NCBI RefSeq assembly: GCF_000188155.2
Contig: NZ_KE124774.1
Span: 1,618,356-1,682,355 of the forward strand
DNA from: Methylocystis sp. ATCC 49242
GTDB lineage: Bacteria; Pseudomonadota; Alphaproteobacteria; Rhizobiales; Beijerinckiaceae
DNA: 64,000 nt
Direction of reading: 5' to 3'
Each line of letters starts with the position of its first letter. Within the stretch, counting starts at the first letter, position 1. The position numbers and the translations under genes were made by a program. Shown one piece after another: positions 34,851-44,382 of the stretch. The notes under the pieces were generated by a model that was not told the origin of the DNA, did no database searches, and saw nothing but the letters and a program-made list of their open reading frames with translations.

Positions 34851-37085
34851 TTACTGGATTACGCCGCCGACGGCGCGGAAGCCATGCGAACTGTTTCGCG
34901 GCTCGTCCTGCGACGCGAGCGCCGCGGGGCCTTCCAGCGCGCTCTGCTTGCCGCCGCCGATCGTCCTGATCTTCAGCTGAATGGATTCGAGCGCCTGAAC
35001 AGCCCCTTTCGACAGGGTCGCGGGGCGCTGCGGCGCGCCGAGCTCCAGCGGCTTAACGCCATTTGCCGCGACGGCGTCCGCGGCCTTGGGATCGGGCTTC
35101 AGGCCGACGATGGGCTTCAGCGGAACGCCCTGATGCGCATAGGCCATGACGTCGTGCCAGGTGCCGGCGGGCAGCGTGCCGCCGGTCATGTTGTTCATCG
35201 GATCATTGTCGTCGTTGCCATACCAAACGCAGCCGCCCATCGTGCCGGAGTAGCCGCAGAACCATGCGTCCTTGTAGCCGTTGGTGGTGCCGGTCTTGCC
35301 GATGACGTCGATTCCCTCGCCGAGCTGGGCGCGCTTGCCGGTGCCTTCCTCGACGACTTTTTTCATCATGCCGGCAAGCTCGACGACTTTCTCATAGGGA
35401 ACCGCCTGCGGCTGCGGCGGCGCGTCGCGATCGTGACGATAGAGCAGTTCGCCCTGACGATTGCGGATTTCGACGGCGGCGTAGGGCGTCGTCTTTTTGC
35501 CGCCGTTGACGAAGGCGGCGTAGGCGGCGGAATGCTCGAGCAAAATCACGTCGCTCTGCCCCACGGGCAGCGACGGCGTGTCCTCGAGCGGCGTGGTGAT
35601 GCCAAGTCGCCGGCAGGTGTCGATGATTTTGGCGCGGCCAACGCGCGAGTCGCCATTGCCGATAGCCTGCGACAGCTGAATCGCAACAGTGTTGAGCGAC
35701 TTCGCCAGCGCCATGGCGAGCGGCATGGAGCCGGCATAACCGCCGCTGTAATTGTGGACACAATAATTGCCGATGCAGGTCGGGCGGTCGGTGACGATGG
35801 TCGTCGGCTTGTATTTGCCGGTCATCAGCGCCGTCAGATAGACGTAAGGCTTGAAGGACGAACCCGGCTGGCGGGAGCCGTCCGTCGCGCGGTTGAACTG
35901 GCTCGCGCCATAGTCGCGCCCGCCGACGATAGCCCGCACCGCGCCGTCGGGCTCCATCACCACCATCGCGGCCTGCTTGACGCGATAGGAGCGGCCCTGC
36001 TCGCGCAGATTTTTCTCGATCACTTCCTCCGCGCGTTTCTGCACATTGGAGTCCAGCGCCGTGCGCACCGCCAGCACGCGATTGTCGCCGAGCTTGCCGG
36101 CGGCCGCGAGCTTGCGGATTTCGCCGAAGGCGTAGTCGAGATACCAGTCGGGCGCCGTCTCGCGCTTTCGGTCGATCGGCGTCGCCGGGCTGCGCTGCGC
36201 CGCGATGATCTGGCTCGGAGTCATAAAGCCGGCGTCGACGAGATTGTTCAGCACGTCATTGGCGCGGGAGCGGGCCGCCGGGAGATTGTTGTGGGGCGCG
36301 TATTTCGTCGGCGCCTTGAAGAGACCCGCGAGCATCGCCGCCTCCGCGAGCGTCACGTCCTTGACCGACTTGCCGAAATAAAACTCCGCCGCCGCCTGAA
36401 TGCCGAAGGCGCCGCCGCCCATGTAGACACGGTCGAGATAGAGCTGCAATATTTCGCGCTTGGTGAGGTGGTGCTCCAGCCACAGCGCGAGGAATGCCTC
36501 GTTGATCTTGCGAGTGATGGTGCGCTCGTTGGAGAGAAAGAGATTCTTGGCGAGCTGCTGGGTGATGGAGGAGCCGCCCTGCACGACGCCCGAGGAACGC
36601 GCGTTGACAGTCAGCGCGCGCGCCGTCCCGATGACGTCGATGCCGAAATGTTCATAGAAGCGGCGATCCTCGGTGGCGAGCACGGCCTTGATGAGATAGT
36701 CGGGATATTGCTCCAGCGGCACGGAATCGTCATGCTTGATGCCGCGCTGTCCGACTTCCGCGCCGTAACGATCCAGAAAAGTGACGGCGAGATCGGTCTG
36801 CTTCAACCAATCGTTCTCGTTCGTCATCTGAAACGCCGAGCCGGCCAGCGCCAGCAGGACGACGCCGCCGGCAAGGCCGAGCGTCAGCGCCTCGCAGGAG
36901 AGTTCGACCGCAACGCGCGAGAAGCCGGAGACGTGAAAACGCTCCATGAAGGCGGAGAAATCCTCGTAAAGCTCGCGCGAACGGCGGCCGCTGTCGAACA
37001 TGCTGGAGTCGATCAGGGCGTCGATTCTCAGCAGGATTCGCTTGATCCGCTTCACAATGGGCGAGGACGAAAAACGCTCGAACAC
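34851..37085 (-). CDS. Class A penicillin-binding protein (PBP1-type transglycosylase/transpeptidase)
   Basis: 744 aa from GTG 37085, which has GGGGAG upstream; a TTG at 37127 is possible but has no good ribosome site. One membrane helix (LGLAGGVVLLALAGSAFQMT) is followed by the GT51 transglycosylase domain (catalytic Glu in AVLATEDRRFYEHFGID; GGSSITQQLAKNLF) and the transpeptidase domain with SxxK in PGSSFKPY, SLNT, and KTGTTNGYKDAW. It polymerises and crosslinks peptidoglycan. Confidence 0.95.
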   Translation of the reverse strand: MFERFSSSPIVKRIKRILLRIDALIDSSMFDSGRRSRELYEDFSAFMERFHVSGFSRVAVELSCEALTLGLAGGVVLLALAGSAFQMTNENDWLKQTDLAVTFLDRYGAEVGQRGIKHDDSVPLEQYPDYLIKAVLATEDRRFYEHFGIDVIGTARALTVNARSSGVVQGGSSITQQLAKNLFLSNERTITRKINEAFLALWLEHHLTKREILQLYLDRVYMGGGAFGIQAAAEFYFGKSVKDVTLAEAAMLAGLFKAPTKYAPHNNLPAARSRANDVLNNLVDAGFMTPSQIIAAQRSPATPIDRKRETAPDWYLDYAFGEIRKLAAAGKLGDNRVLAVRTALDSNVQKRAEEVIEKNLREQGRSYRVKQAAMVVMEPDGAVRAIVGGRDYGASQFNRATDGSRQPGSSFKPYVYLTALMTGKYKPTTIVTDRPTCIGNYCVHNYSGGYAGSMPLAMALAKSLNTVAIQLSQAIGNGDSRVGRAKIIDTCRRLGITTPLEDTPSLPVGQSDVILLEHSAAYAAFVNGGKKTTPYAAVEIRNRQGELLYRHDRDAPPQPQAVPYEKVVELAGMMKKVVEEGTGKRAQLGEGIDVIGKTGTTNGYKDAWFCGYSGTMGGCVWYGNDDNDPMNNMTGGTLPAGTWHDVMAYAHQGVPLKPIVGLKPDPKAADAVAANGVKPLELGAPQRPATLSKGAVQALESIQLKIRTIGGGKQSALEGPAALASQDEPRNSSHGFRAVGGVIQ

Positions 37086-37225
37086 GGCTGCCAGAACTCC
37101 CCGCGGCGGAAGAACCGCCGGCCACAATTAACTTTACCACTTTTTAAACCATCTTGACGACGGCTTGACGGACGCTCATTGCGGATATGGTTTCCGCCTG
37201 GCGGCGGAAGCGTCGAAAGGGAACA

Positions 37226-37717
37226 ATGGCGGGCGAAAAAGGCAAAAAAGGCGCACAAACGCCCTTCTGGGAAAAACCTCTCTCCGACCTCACCCGCGCG
37301 CAATGGGAAAAGCTCTGCGACGGCTGCGGGCGGTGCTGTCTGGTCAAGCTCGAGGATGACGACACCGGCGCGATCTATCACACGAGCGTTGCGTGCAAGC
37401 TCCTGGACCACGAAAGCTGCCAGTGCGGGGATTATCCGAACCGGCGCGACCATGTGCCCGACTGCGTGCGGCTGACGCTGGCGAAGCTGCAGAAAATCAA
37501 CTGGCTGCCACCGACCTGCGCCTATGTGTTGCGAAACGAGGGCAAGCCCCTGCCGCCCTGGCACCCGCTGATCTCCGGCGATCCCGACAGCGTGCATCGC
37601 GCAGATGTTTCCGTACGCGGAAAGGTCGAGGCGGGGGAGGATGAGATCGACACCGACGATCTGCCGGATTTCATCCGCCTGTGGCCCAAGCGCTGGCCGA
37701 AGAAGGCGCGATATTGA
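37226..37717 (+). CDS. YcgN family cysteine-cluster protein (UPF0260)
   Basis: 163 aa. The conserved cluster LCDGCGRCC near residue 33, a further Cys pair ([19 protein letters not shown]) and PDCVRL define the family, which probably binds an Fe-S cluster or zinc. ATG 37226 has AAAGGGA upstream. Function unknown. It is divergent from the PBP operon. Confidence 0.9.
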   Translation: MAGEKGKKGAQTPFWEKPLSDLTRAQWEKLCDGCGRCCLVKLEDDDTGAIYHTSVACKLLDHESCQCGDYPNRRDHVPDCVRLTLAKLQKINWLPPTCAYVLRNEGKPLPPWHPLISGDPDSVHRADVSVRGKVEAGEDEIDTDDLPDFIRLWPKRWPKKARY

Positions 37718-37755
37718 GGGGCGCGGAATTTTTTCAGTATCTTGGAATTTATTCC

Positions 37756-37784
37756 TTGACACCTGAACGCTGCTCGGGTAGATA
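37756..37784 (+). promoter_or_regulatory. Candidate sigma-70 promoter facing the GTA cluster
   Basis: TTGACA is followed after exactly 17 bases by TAGATA. The -35 is perfect and the -10 is weak. It lies about 220 bases upstream of the small-terminase start and is the best promoter-like pair in this spacer. Confidence 0.35.
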
Positions 37785-37878
37785 AAGCTCATGCTCCACA
37801 ATTGCGCTCGAGCGGCGGCGGAACCAAACGGGACGCCGCCCGGCGCGGAGTGAAACAAGTTACCGCAAGCATCCGTCC

Positions 37879-37962
37879 GTCATTGCGATGAGCGCAATAG
37901 ACGAAGCCATTCCGGCGCCGCCTCAGGGCGCCCGGAGCGCTTCGTTGCGCTCGCAATGGCGA
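37879..37962. repeat. REP-like extragenic palindrome
   Basis: GTCATTGCGA at the left and TCGCAATGGCGA at the right are the ends of a long imperfect inverted repeat, with GAAGC...GCTTC-type inner arms (GACGAAGCC and GCGCTTCGTTGCGC). This resembles the dispersed palindromes common in Rhizobiales intergenic DNA. It contains an ATG at 37888 that is in frame with the small-terminase gene but is unlikely to be its start. Confidence 0.5.
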
Positions 37963-38004
37963 AGGCTGCGCTGCGGCGCGTCAATCGGATCCTGGCGAGT
38001 GCGC

Positions 38005-38541
38005 ATGAAAACGAGAGCCGCCCCGCCCTCGCGCGAGAAAATCGCGCAGGCGAAACTTCTCTACGACGCTGGCGTCACGCCCATCGCTGAAATTCTCGAC
38101 CTCCTCGGCATGAGCGTCGGTCAGTTCCGCCGCTTCCGGGAATCGAACGGCTGGCCGATGCGCCCCTCCGCCTGCGCGCCGAAATCGAAACCGCCGTCCG
38201 GAGCCGCTCCGCCCCCGAAGAAAGACGCCAGCGGACTGATCGCGCGGCTCGAAGAGGCGGTCGAGCGCGAATTCGCTCGCGCCGAGGCGGCGCTGGAAAA
38301 ACACGCGCCGAAGACCACCGAGGCGAGCGCCCGAACGCTCGCGATACTCGTGAAGACGCTCGCCGAACTTAAGCGCATTCGGCGCGAATCCGACGAACAG
38401 AGAGACGGCGCCAGGGACGACGATGACGAAGCCGCCTCCGCCCATGACGAACCGCCCCGCGAACTGGCCGAACTGCGCACGGAGCTTGCTCGACGGATTG
38501 AGCGACTGCGCGGCGAACGGCCTTCTGAACGAGGCGATTGA
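38005..38541 (+). CDS. GTA small terminase-like protein (RcGTA g1 position)
   Basis: 178 aa from ATG 38005. A helix-turn-helix-like N-terminus (KIAQAKLLYDAGVTPIAEIL, GMSVGQFRRFRE) is followed by a Pro/Lys linker and a charged coiled-coil C-terminus. In GTAs the small terminase binds packaged DNA. Its place before the large terminase gives the call; sequence alone would only say HTH protein. It overlaps the next gene by 119 bases. Confidence 0.7.
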   Translation: MKTRAAPPSREKIAQAKLLYDAGVTPIAEILDLLGMSVGQFRRFRESNGWPMRPSACAPKSKPPSGAAPPPKKDASGLIARLEEAVEREFARAEAALEKHAPKTTEASARTLAILVKTLAELKRIRRESDEQRDGARDDDDEAASAHDEPPRELAELRTELARRIERLRGERPSERGD

Positions 38542-39817
38542 CGGCCTCTCCGCCCGGGAACTCGCGCGCCTGCTGAACGATTGGGAGATCGTCGCGCGAA
38601 AGGACCAATGGCCGCCCGACCTCACTGAAGCCGGCCTGCCATGGCGCGTCTGGCTCATCCTCGGCGGACGCGGCGCAGGCAAGACCCGCGCCGGCGCGGA
38701 ATGGGTGAAGGGCCTGGCGCTCGGGCGCCCGCATTTTTGCACGCGGCCGGTGTCACGCATCGCACTCATCGGCGAGACCGCCGCCGACGTTCGCGAGGTC
38801 ATGATCGAAGGCGTGTCCGGCCTGCTTGCGATTCACGGAAAGCGGGATCGGCCGCGATGGGAAAGTTCGCGCCGCCGTCTCGTCTGGGACTCCGGCGTCG
38901 TCGCGCAGGCGTTTTCGGCGGAAGATCCGGAAAGCCTGCGCGGACCCCAATTTCACGCCGCCTGGTGCGACGAACTCGCTAAGTGGCGCTACGCCAGGGA
39001 GACATGGGACATGCTGCAATTCGGCCTGCGCCTCGGCGACTGGCCGCGACAGCTCGTGACGACGACGCCGCGGCCGACGCCATTGCTGAAAGACCTCATC
39101 GCACACCCGGCGACCGTTTTGACGCGCGCGCTGACGCGCGAGAACGCCGCCAATCTTGCGCCGTCATTTCTAGAAAGCGTCGTGGCGCAATACGCCGGCA
39201 CGCGGCTGGGACGGCAGGAGCTCGACGGCGAGATCGTCGAGGAACGCAAGGACGCGCTGTGGACGCGCGACCTGATCGAAGCCTCGCGCGTTGCCGATGC
39301 GCCAAGGCTTGCGCGCATCGTCGTCGCGGTCGATCCGCCGGCGAGTTTCGGCAAGCGCGCCGACAATTGCGGAATCATCGCCGCCGGCGCCGACGCGGGA
39401 GGCGCGATCTTCGTGCTCGCGGACTCGACGATCTCCGCGGCGCGTCCGGCGCAATGGGCCCGCGCGGCGATCGCGCTTTATCACAAGCTTTCCGCGGACG
39501 TCCTCGTCGCCGAAGTCAATCAGGGCGGCGAGATGGTGCGCGCGGTGCTGAATGAAGCCGATCCCGCCGCGCCCGTGACAATGGTGCGCGCGACGCGCGG
39601 CAAATATCTGCGCGCGGCGCCGGTTGCGCAACTTTACGAACAGGGTCGCGTGAAACATGTCGGAGCGTTTCCCGCGCTCGAGGACGAAATGTGCGATTTC
39701 GGCTTCGACGGATTGTCCTGCGGACGCTCGCCCGACAGGCTCGACGCGCTGGTGTGGGCAATCACCGCCCTGGCGCTGACGCCGAAAGCGCCCGAGCCGC
39801 GCATGCGGCGAGTGTGA
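38423..39817 (+). CDS. GTA large terminase (packaging ATPase/nuclease, RcGTA g2)
   Basis: 464 aa. The Walker A is LILGGRGAGKTRAGAEW and Walker B is HAAWCDELAKW. The C-terminal RNase H-like nuclease shows VVAVDPPASFG, VLVAEVNQGGEM and SPDRLDALVWA. It pumps host DNA into heads. The N-terminus overlaps the small terminase gene by 119 bases; a later start is possible, because residues 1-40 are poorly conserved in type. Confidence 0.93.
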   Translation: MTKPPPPMTNRPANWPNCARSLLDGLSDCAANGLLNEAIDGLSARELARLLNDWEIVARKDQWPPDLTEAGLPWRVWLILGGRGAGKTRAGAEWVKGLALGRPHFCTRPVSRIALIGETAADVREVMIEGVSGLLAIHGKRDRPRWESSRRRLVWDSGVVAQAFSAEDPESLRGPQFHAAWCDELAKWRYARETWDMLQFGLRLGDWPRQLVTTTPRPTPLLKDLIAHPATVLTRALTRENAANLAPSFLESVVAQYAGTRLGRQELDGEIVEERKDALWTRDLIEASRVADAPRLARIVVAVDPPASFGKRADNCGIIAAGADAGGAIFVLADSTISAARPAQWARAAIALYHKLSADVLVAEVNQGGEMVRAVLNEADPAAPVTMVRATRGKYLRAAPVAQLYEQGRVKHVGAFPALEDEMCDFGFDGLSCGRSPDRLDALVWAITALALTPKAPEPRMRRV

Positions 39818-39843
39818 AACCAAGCCATGAAAAGGGATTCGAA

Positions 39844-41052
39844 ATGCCGTCGCTCCTCTCGCGCCTTCTCGGCGCGCGCGCTCCCGCGCGTGAAACCAAA
39901 TATTCGCGCGCGGCGAAACTTCTCGCCATGCACACGATCGGCCAGCCGCACTGGACGACGCGCAATTCTTCCAGCCTGACGCGCGAAGGCTATGAGCGCA
40001 ACGCCGTATGCCATCGTTGCGTGCGCATGATTGCGGAGAGCGCCGCCTCGGTGCCCTGGCTCATGTATCACGGCCGCGACGAACTGATCGACCATCCGCT
40101 GCTCGATCTCATCGAGCGGCCCAATCCGCTCGACACCGGCGTTTCCTTCCTCGAAGCGGTCTGCGCCAATCTTCTGCTTTACGGGAACGCCTATGTCGAG
40201 TCCGTCCTGCTCGACGGGCAATTGCGCGAACTCTACGCGCTTCGTCCGGACCGCATGACCGTCGAGCCCGGCAAGAACGGCTGGCCTGCAGCCTAAATCT
40301 ATCGCGCCATGGGCGACGAAGCGCGCTACGAAATGCGGGGCGAGGGAATCGAGCCGATCCTGCACATAAAACTGTTCAATCCGCTCGACGATTATTACGG
40401 ATTCGCGCCCCTCGCCGCCGCCCAGATCGCGCTCGACACCCATAACGCCGCGAGCTTCTGGAACAAGGCGCTGCTCGACAATTCGGCGCGACCTTCCGGC
40501 GCCCTTGTCTACGCCGGGCCGGACGGCGCGCATCTGACGGACGAGCAGTTCACGCGGCTGAAGGAGGAGCTCGAAGAGAATTTCTCCGGCGCCGTCAATG
40601 CGGGCCGCCCTCTCCTTCTCGAAGGCGGCCTCGACTGGAAAGCCCTGTCGCTTTCGCCAAAAGACATGGACTTCACGGAAACCAAGGCGGGCGCCGCACG
40701 AGAGATCGCTCTCGCCTTCGGCGTGCCGCCGCTGCTCATGGGGCTGCCCGGCGACAATACGTTCAGCAATTATCAGGAAGCCAATCGCGCCTTCTGGCGA
40801 CAGACCGTGCTGCCGTTGGTCGTCCGCATCCAGAAGAGCTTTCAGGCCTGGCTGCAGCCGGGGTTTGAAACCTTCCGCTTCGACTATAACGCAGACCGGC
40901 TGGAAGCCTTCGCAACCGAGCGCGCAAGCGAATGGGAGCGCGTCGGCAAGGCGAACTTCCTTACGCTCGACGAGCAGCGCGAGGCGGTCGGCTATGGTCG
41001 CAGGCCAACGCCGGACGCAACGCGGGCTGGCGCAAAATGCGAGGCGGAATGA
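39844..41052 (+). pseudogene. GTA portal protein (RcGTA g3), interrupted by an in-frame TAA
   Basis: The frame spans 403 codons, the normal portal length, but codon 151 (40294-40296) is TAA. The first part (MPSLLSRLLG to GKNGWPAA) and the second (IYRAMGDEARYEM to the end) are in the same frame and both match HK97-type portals: RNSSSLTREGYERNAVCHRC, then LFNPLDDYYGFAPL and LLMGLPGDNTFSNYQEANRA. The lost residue is probably Tyr (TAT/TAC to TAA). RBS AAGGG precedes ATG 39844. A re-start at ATG 40309 would give only the C-terminal part. Alternatives are a sequencing error or readthrough. Confidence 0.9.
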
Positions 41053-41234
41053 GCGACATTCTCGGCGCCGTGCTCGAACGCGGCGACCTTGCGCATCTTG
41101 CGCTGTTTCTCTGGGCCTGCGTCGCCACCGCGCAGGCCAATATGGCGATGCGCGAGCTTAGCGAGGCGACGAGACGCATCGACGCCTTCGTGCGCGAACT
41201 CTCGAGATTCAACCGAAGATATGGGAGCGATTAA
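41049..41234 (+). CDS. Small GTA-cluster protein, 61 aa, one membrane-like segment
   Basis: It overlaps the portal stop by ATGA. A hydrophobic helix (LAHLALFLWACVATAQANMA) is followed by an amphipathic helix (TRRIDAFVRELSRFNRRYG). No known family. Position between portal and protease, with tight coupling on both sides, argues that it is real. Confidence 0.6.
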   Translation: MSDILGAVLERGDLAHLALFLWACVATAQANMAMRELSEATRRIDAFVRELSRFNRRYGSD

Positions 41235-41410
41235 TGACGCATGTGACATGGCGGTTTCCATTCAAGAAGCGCGGACGCCGGCGCGCGTCGCGTTATCGCG
41301 AAGACCCATCCGCCGTATTCAAGACCTTCGTCCAGGTTCTGACGCAGATGCACGCCCAGACACGCGCGTCAGACCAGCTTCATCTCGGCGCACATGCGGA
41401 GAAAGGCTGA
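41234..41410 (+). CDS. Small basic GTA-cluster protein, 58 aa
   Basis: ATG 41234 overlaps the previous stop (TAATG), and its TGA overlaps the protease start (TGATG). The N-terminus is basic (RFPFKKRGRRRASRYR), followed by a helical stretch (VFKTFVQVLTQMHAQT). No known family. Perfect coupling at both ends is the main evidence. Confidence 0.5.
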   Translation: MTHVTWRFPFKKRGRRRASRYREDPSAVFKTFVQVLTQMHAQTRASDQLHLGAHAEKG

Positions 41411-42033
41411 TGCCGGCGGCCATGACCGATATTCGCTTCGGCGCGGCGAGAGAAATGAAGCGCGCTCGAGCGCCGCTCGCGCGAACGGGCGCGGGCGGCG
41501 CAATTGAAGGTTACGCCAGTCTTTTCGGCGTCGTCGACAATGGCGGCGACATGGTGATGGCCGGCGCCTTTGCGCGTTCGCTGCTCAAACGCGGCGCCGC
41601 TGGCGTTAAGATGCTCTGGCAGCACCAGGCGAGCGAACCGATCGGCGTGTGGACGTCGATCTTAGAGGACGCGCGCGGACTGAAAGTCGCGGGTCGCCTC
41701 GATCTCTCTGTGGCTCGCGCCCGCGAGGCGCTGTCGCTGCTGCGCGGCGGCGCCGTCGACGGGCTATCGATCGGTTTTCGCACCCTGCGCGCAACGACCG
41801 ACAAAAGCAGTGGCGTGCGCCGCTTGCACGAAATCGATTTGTGGGAGATCTCGATCGTCACTTTTCCAATGCTGACAGCGGCGAGAGTTGACGCAGTCAA
41901 GCGCGGGGCGCTTGTTCCCGAGCCCCGCACAATCGATAGAACGTCCTGCAAAGTCGCAAGGCTGAAATCGCAGCAGGCCGCCTTGGCCTTCGAACGCCAG
42001 TTACGCAGACTCGACGGCCAGCGGCCGCTCTGA
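41410..42033 (+). CDS. GTA prohead protease (HK97 family, RcGTA g4)
   Basis: 207 aa of the S78/HK97 protease family. The His of the active site is in MLWQHQASEPIGVW, and the Ser motif region is DGLSIGFRTL. It cleaves the capsid N-terminal delta domain during head maturation. The major capsid gene is next, 140 bases downstream. Confidence 0.92.
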   Translation: MPAAMTDIRFGAAREMKRARAPLARTGAGGAIEGYASLFGVVDNGGDMVMAGAFARSLLKRGAAGVKMLWQHQASEPIGVWTSILEDARGLKVAGRLDLSVARAREALSLLRGGAVDGLSIGFRTLRATTDKSSGVRRLHEIDLWEISIVTFPMLTAARVDAVKRGALVPEPRTIDRTSCKVARLKSQQAALAFERQLRRLDGQRPL

Positions 42034-42173
42034 CTTCCCGACATATCCGCGTCGTCGCCGTCGGCCGTGGATAGGAACAAAAGACGGCTCACATACGCGC
42101 AACGCATTACTCGGCGGCGCCTGCCGCGCGAGAGCGGTCGCGCGCGCCTGTTTTGCATCAAGAGGTGGTCTCA

Positions 42174-43400
42174 ATGTCATCGATCGAAATAAAGTCTGCC
42201 GGCGACGATATCGTCGCCGATCTCAATCGCGCCTTCAGCGCCTTCAAGGAAGCCAATGACGAGCGTCTGGCGCAGATCGAGACCCGCATGGGCGCCGATG
42301 TCGTCACAGAGGAAAAGCTCGCGCGCATCGACCAGACGCTCGATGAAACGAAGAGCCGTCTCGATCGTCTCGCGCTCGACATGTCGCGCCCGCGCATTGG
42401 CGGGGCAGTTGTAGAGGACCGCAACGGACGCGAACACAAATCCGCATTCAATCACTACATGCGCTCCGGCGAGGCGACGGGTCTGAAGGCGCTCGAGGCC
42501 AAGGCGATGTCGCGCTCCTCGGGTCCCGACGGCGGTTATCTCGTGCCGATCCCCGCTGAACGCGAGATCCTGCGCCGTCTCGCGAAGCTCTCGCCGATCC
42601 GCGCGATCGCCAGCGTGCGCGAAATCTCGAGCGCATCATTGCGCCGGGCGTTTTCCACGACCGGCCCCGCCGCCGGGTGGGTGACGGAAACCGATCCGCG
42701 ACCCCAAACCAATAACCAGCAGATCGCAGACATGACCTTCCCGGCGATGGAGCTTTACGCCATGCCTGCCGCAACGCAGGCGCTGCTCGACGACGCTGTC
42801 GTGGACATCGAGCAATGGATCGCCGACGAAGTCCAGGTCGCCTTCGCGGAGCAGGAAGGAGCCGCCTTCGTCAGCGGCGACGGCGTCAACAAGCCGAAAG
42901 GCTTCCTCGCCTATACGACCGTCGCCGACGCAAGCTGGACCTGGGGCAATGTCGGCTATGTCGTGACGGGCGTTTCCGGCGCCTTCGCCGCGACGAATCC
43001 GTCGGACGCGCTGTTCAACCTCGTCTACGCCTTGCGCGCCGGCTATCGACAGAACGGCAAATTCGTCATGGGCCGTCGGGCCCAATCCCTCGTGCGGCAG
43101 TTCAAGACGACGACGGGCGACTACATCTGGACGCCCCCGGCGACGGCCGACGGATCGGCCTCGCTGATGAACTTTCCCGTCGTCGAGGCCGAGGACATGC
43201 CGGATCCCGCCGCCAACAGCCTCTCGATCGCCTTCGGCGATTTCGAGCGCGGCTATGTTGTAGTGGATCGCGTCGGCATTCGCGTCTTGCGCGATCCCTA
43301 CTCCGCGAAGCCCTATGTGCTTTTCTACACGACGAAGCGCGTCGGCGGCGGCGTGCAGAATTTCGAGGCGATCAAGCTGCTGAAATTTGGCGTGTCCTGA
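42174..43400 (+). CDS. GTA major capsid protein (HK97 fold, RcGTA g5)
   Basis: 408 aa. An N-terminal delta-like coiled coil (about residues 1-75: AFSAFKEANDERLAQIETRM, EEKLARIDQTLDETKSRLDR) precedes the HK97 core (SGPDGGYLVPIPAEREILRR, NGKFVMGRRAQSLVRQFKTT, then YVLFYTTKRVGGGVQNFEAI). ATG 42174 has AGAGG upstream. The gene is intact, with no frameshift or stop, unlike the portal. Confidence 0.95.
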   Translation: MSSIEIKSAGDDIVADLNRAFSAFKEANDERLAQIETRMGADVVTEEKLARIDQTLDETKSRLDRLALDMSRPRIGGAVVEDRNGREHKSAFNHYMRSGEATGLKALEAKAMSRSSGPDGGYLVPIPAEREILRRLAKLSPIRAIASVREISSASLRRAFSTTGPAAGWVTETDPRPQTNNQQIADMTFPAMELYAMPAATQALLDDAVVDIEQWIADEVQVAFAEQEGAAFVSGDGVNKPKGFLAYTTVADASWTWGNVGYVVTGVSGAFAATNPSDALFNLVYALRAGYRQNGKFVMGRRAQSLVRQFKTTTGDYIWTPPATADGSASLMNFPVVEAEDMPDPAANSLSIAFGDFERGYVVVDRVGIRVLRDPYSAKPYVLFYTTKRVGGGVQNFEAIKLLKFGVS

Positions 43401-43470
43401 ACCTCCGCGCTTCACGCGTCCGCGGCGCAAGTCGCCGCGGACTTTCCCTCCCCCGACATCAGGAGCAGGC

Positions 43471-44046
43471 ATGCGACCCATGCTCATTGGCGCGCCAGCA
43501 GTCGAGCCCGTCTCGCTTGCGGAAGCGAAATCGTGGCTGCGAGAAGATTCGAGCGACGAAGACCAGTTGATCCAGGCGCTGGTCGTTGCGGCGCGCATGA
43601 CTCTCGAGGCCTATACGCGCCGGTTTTTTGTCACACAAAACTGGCGTCTGATCCTTGACGCCTGGCCATCCTCGCTACGCGCAACGTCGACCGTCGCCCT
43701 GCCCTTTGCGCCGTTCCAGACCGTGACCGCCATCCGCGTATACGATGTCAATGACGCCTCGCTACTCGTCGGTTCGACGACCTATCGCGCGCCTTCCGCG
43801 ACAGACGCCGGACGCATCGTCTTCAAATCCGCGCCGCCCGCGCCGGGGCGCGCGAACGATGGCGTCGAAATCGATCTGACCGTCGGCTACGGCTCGCTCG
43901 CGGCGCAAACGCCCGAACCATTGCGGCGCGCCATCCTGACGCTTGTCGCCTATTGGAGGGAAAATCGCGGCGACGACAACGGAAGCGCCCTGCCTAAATC
44001 AGTCATACAGCTCGCGAGCCCCTTCCGACGCGAGCGGCTGGCATGA
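43471..44046 (+). CDS. GTA head-tail connector adaptor (gp6-like, RcGTA g6)
   Basis: 191 aa. The gp6 family start (PVSLAEAKSWLREDSSDEDQ, then LIQALVVAARMTLEAYTRR) is clear. It forms the ring below the portal. AGGAGCAGGC precedes ATG 43471. It overlaps the next gene by 4 bases. Confidence 0.88.
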   Translation: MRPMLIGAPAVEPVSLAEAKSWLREDSSDEDQLIQALVVAARMTLEAYTRRFFVTQNWRLILDAWPSSLRATSTVALPFAPFQTVTAIRVYDVNDASLLVGSTTYRAPSATDAGRIVFKSAPPAPGRANDGVEIDLTVGYGSLAAQTPEPLRRAILTLVAYWRENRGDDNGSALPKSVIQLASPFRRERLA

Positions 44047-44372
44047 GTCGGCGACCTTCCATCGGCGACCTGCGTCAGCGCGTGACGATCGAGTCCGTCA
44101 TCGACACATTCGACGACGTCGGCGGATTTGCGCGCAGCTTTACGCCGCTTGCGCAAGTCTGGGCGCGGATCGAAGCGACCGGCGCGCGCGACCAGTTCGT
44201 GGAGCAGCGGGCGGAGCAATCAACGACACATGTCGTGACGATCCGATGGCGCGACGACGTGAAGAGCCAGATGCGCTTCGCTTTTCGCGGGCGAAAACTG
44301 CTCATCCGGAGCGTTCTCGATCACGACGAACGGCGCCGCTTCCTTGCCTGCGAATGCGAGGAGATTTCGTAA
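44043..44372 (+). CDS. GTA head closure protein (phage head-tail joining, RcGTA g7)
   Basis: 109 aa. The family pattern GDLRQRVTIESVIDTFDDVG followed by WARIEATGARD is that of SPP1 gp16/HK97-type head-tail joining proteins. It closes the filled head and joins the tail. ATGA overlap with the adaptor gene. Confidence 0.88.
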   Translation: MSRRPSIGDLRQRVTIESVIDTFDDVGGFARSFTPLAQVWARIEATGARDQFVEQRAEQSTTHVVTIRWRDDVKSQMRFAFRGRKLLIRSVLDHDERRRFLACECEEIS

Positions 44373-44382
44373 GGAGGAGAGC

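Noticed and set aside
34884-37157. 757-codon frame antisense to the class A PBP
   Set aside because: The PBP strand carries both catalytic domains; the antisense is Arg-rich without domains.
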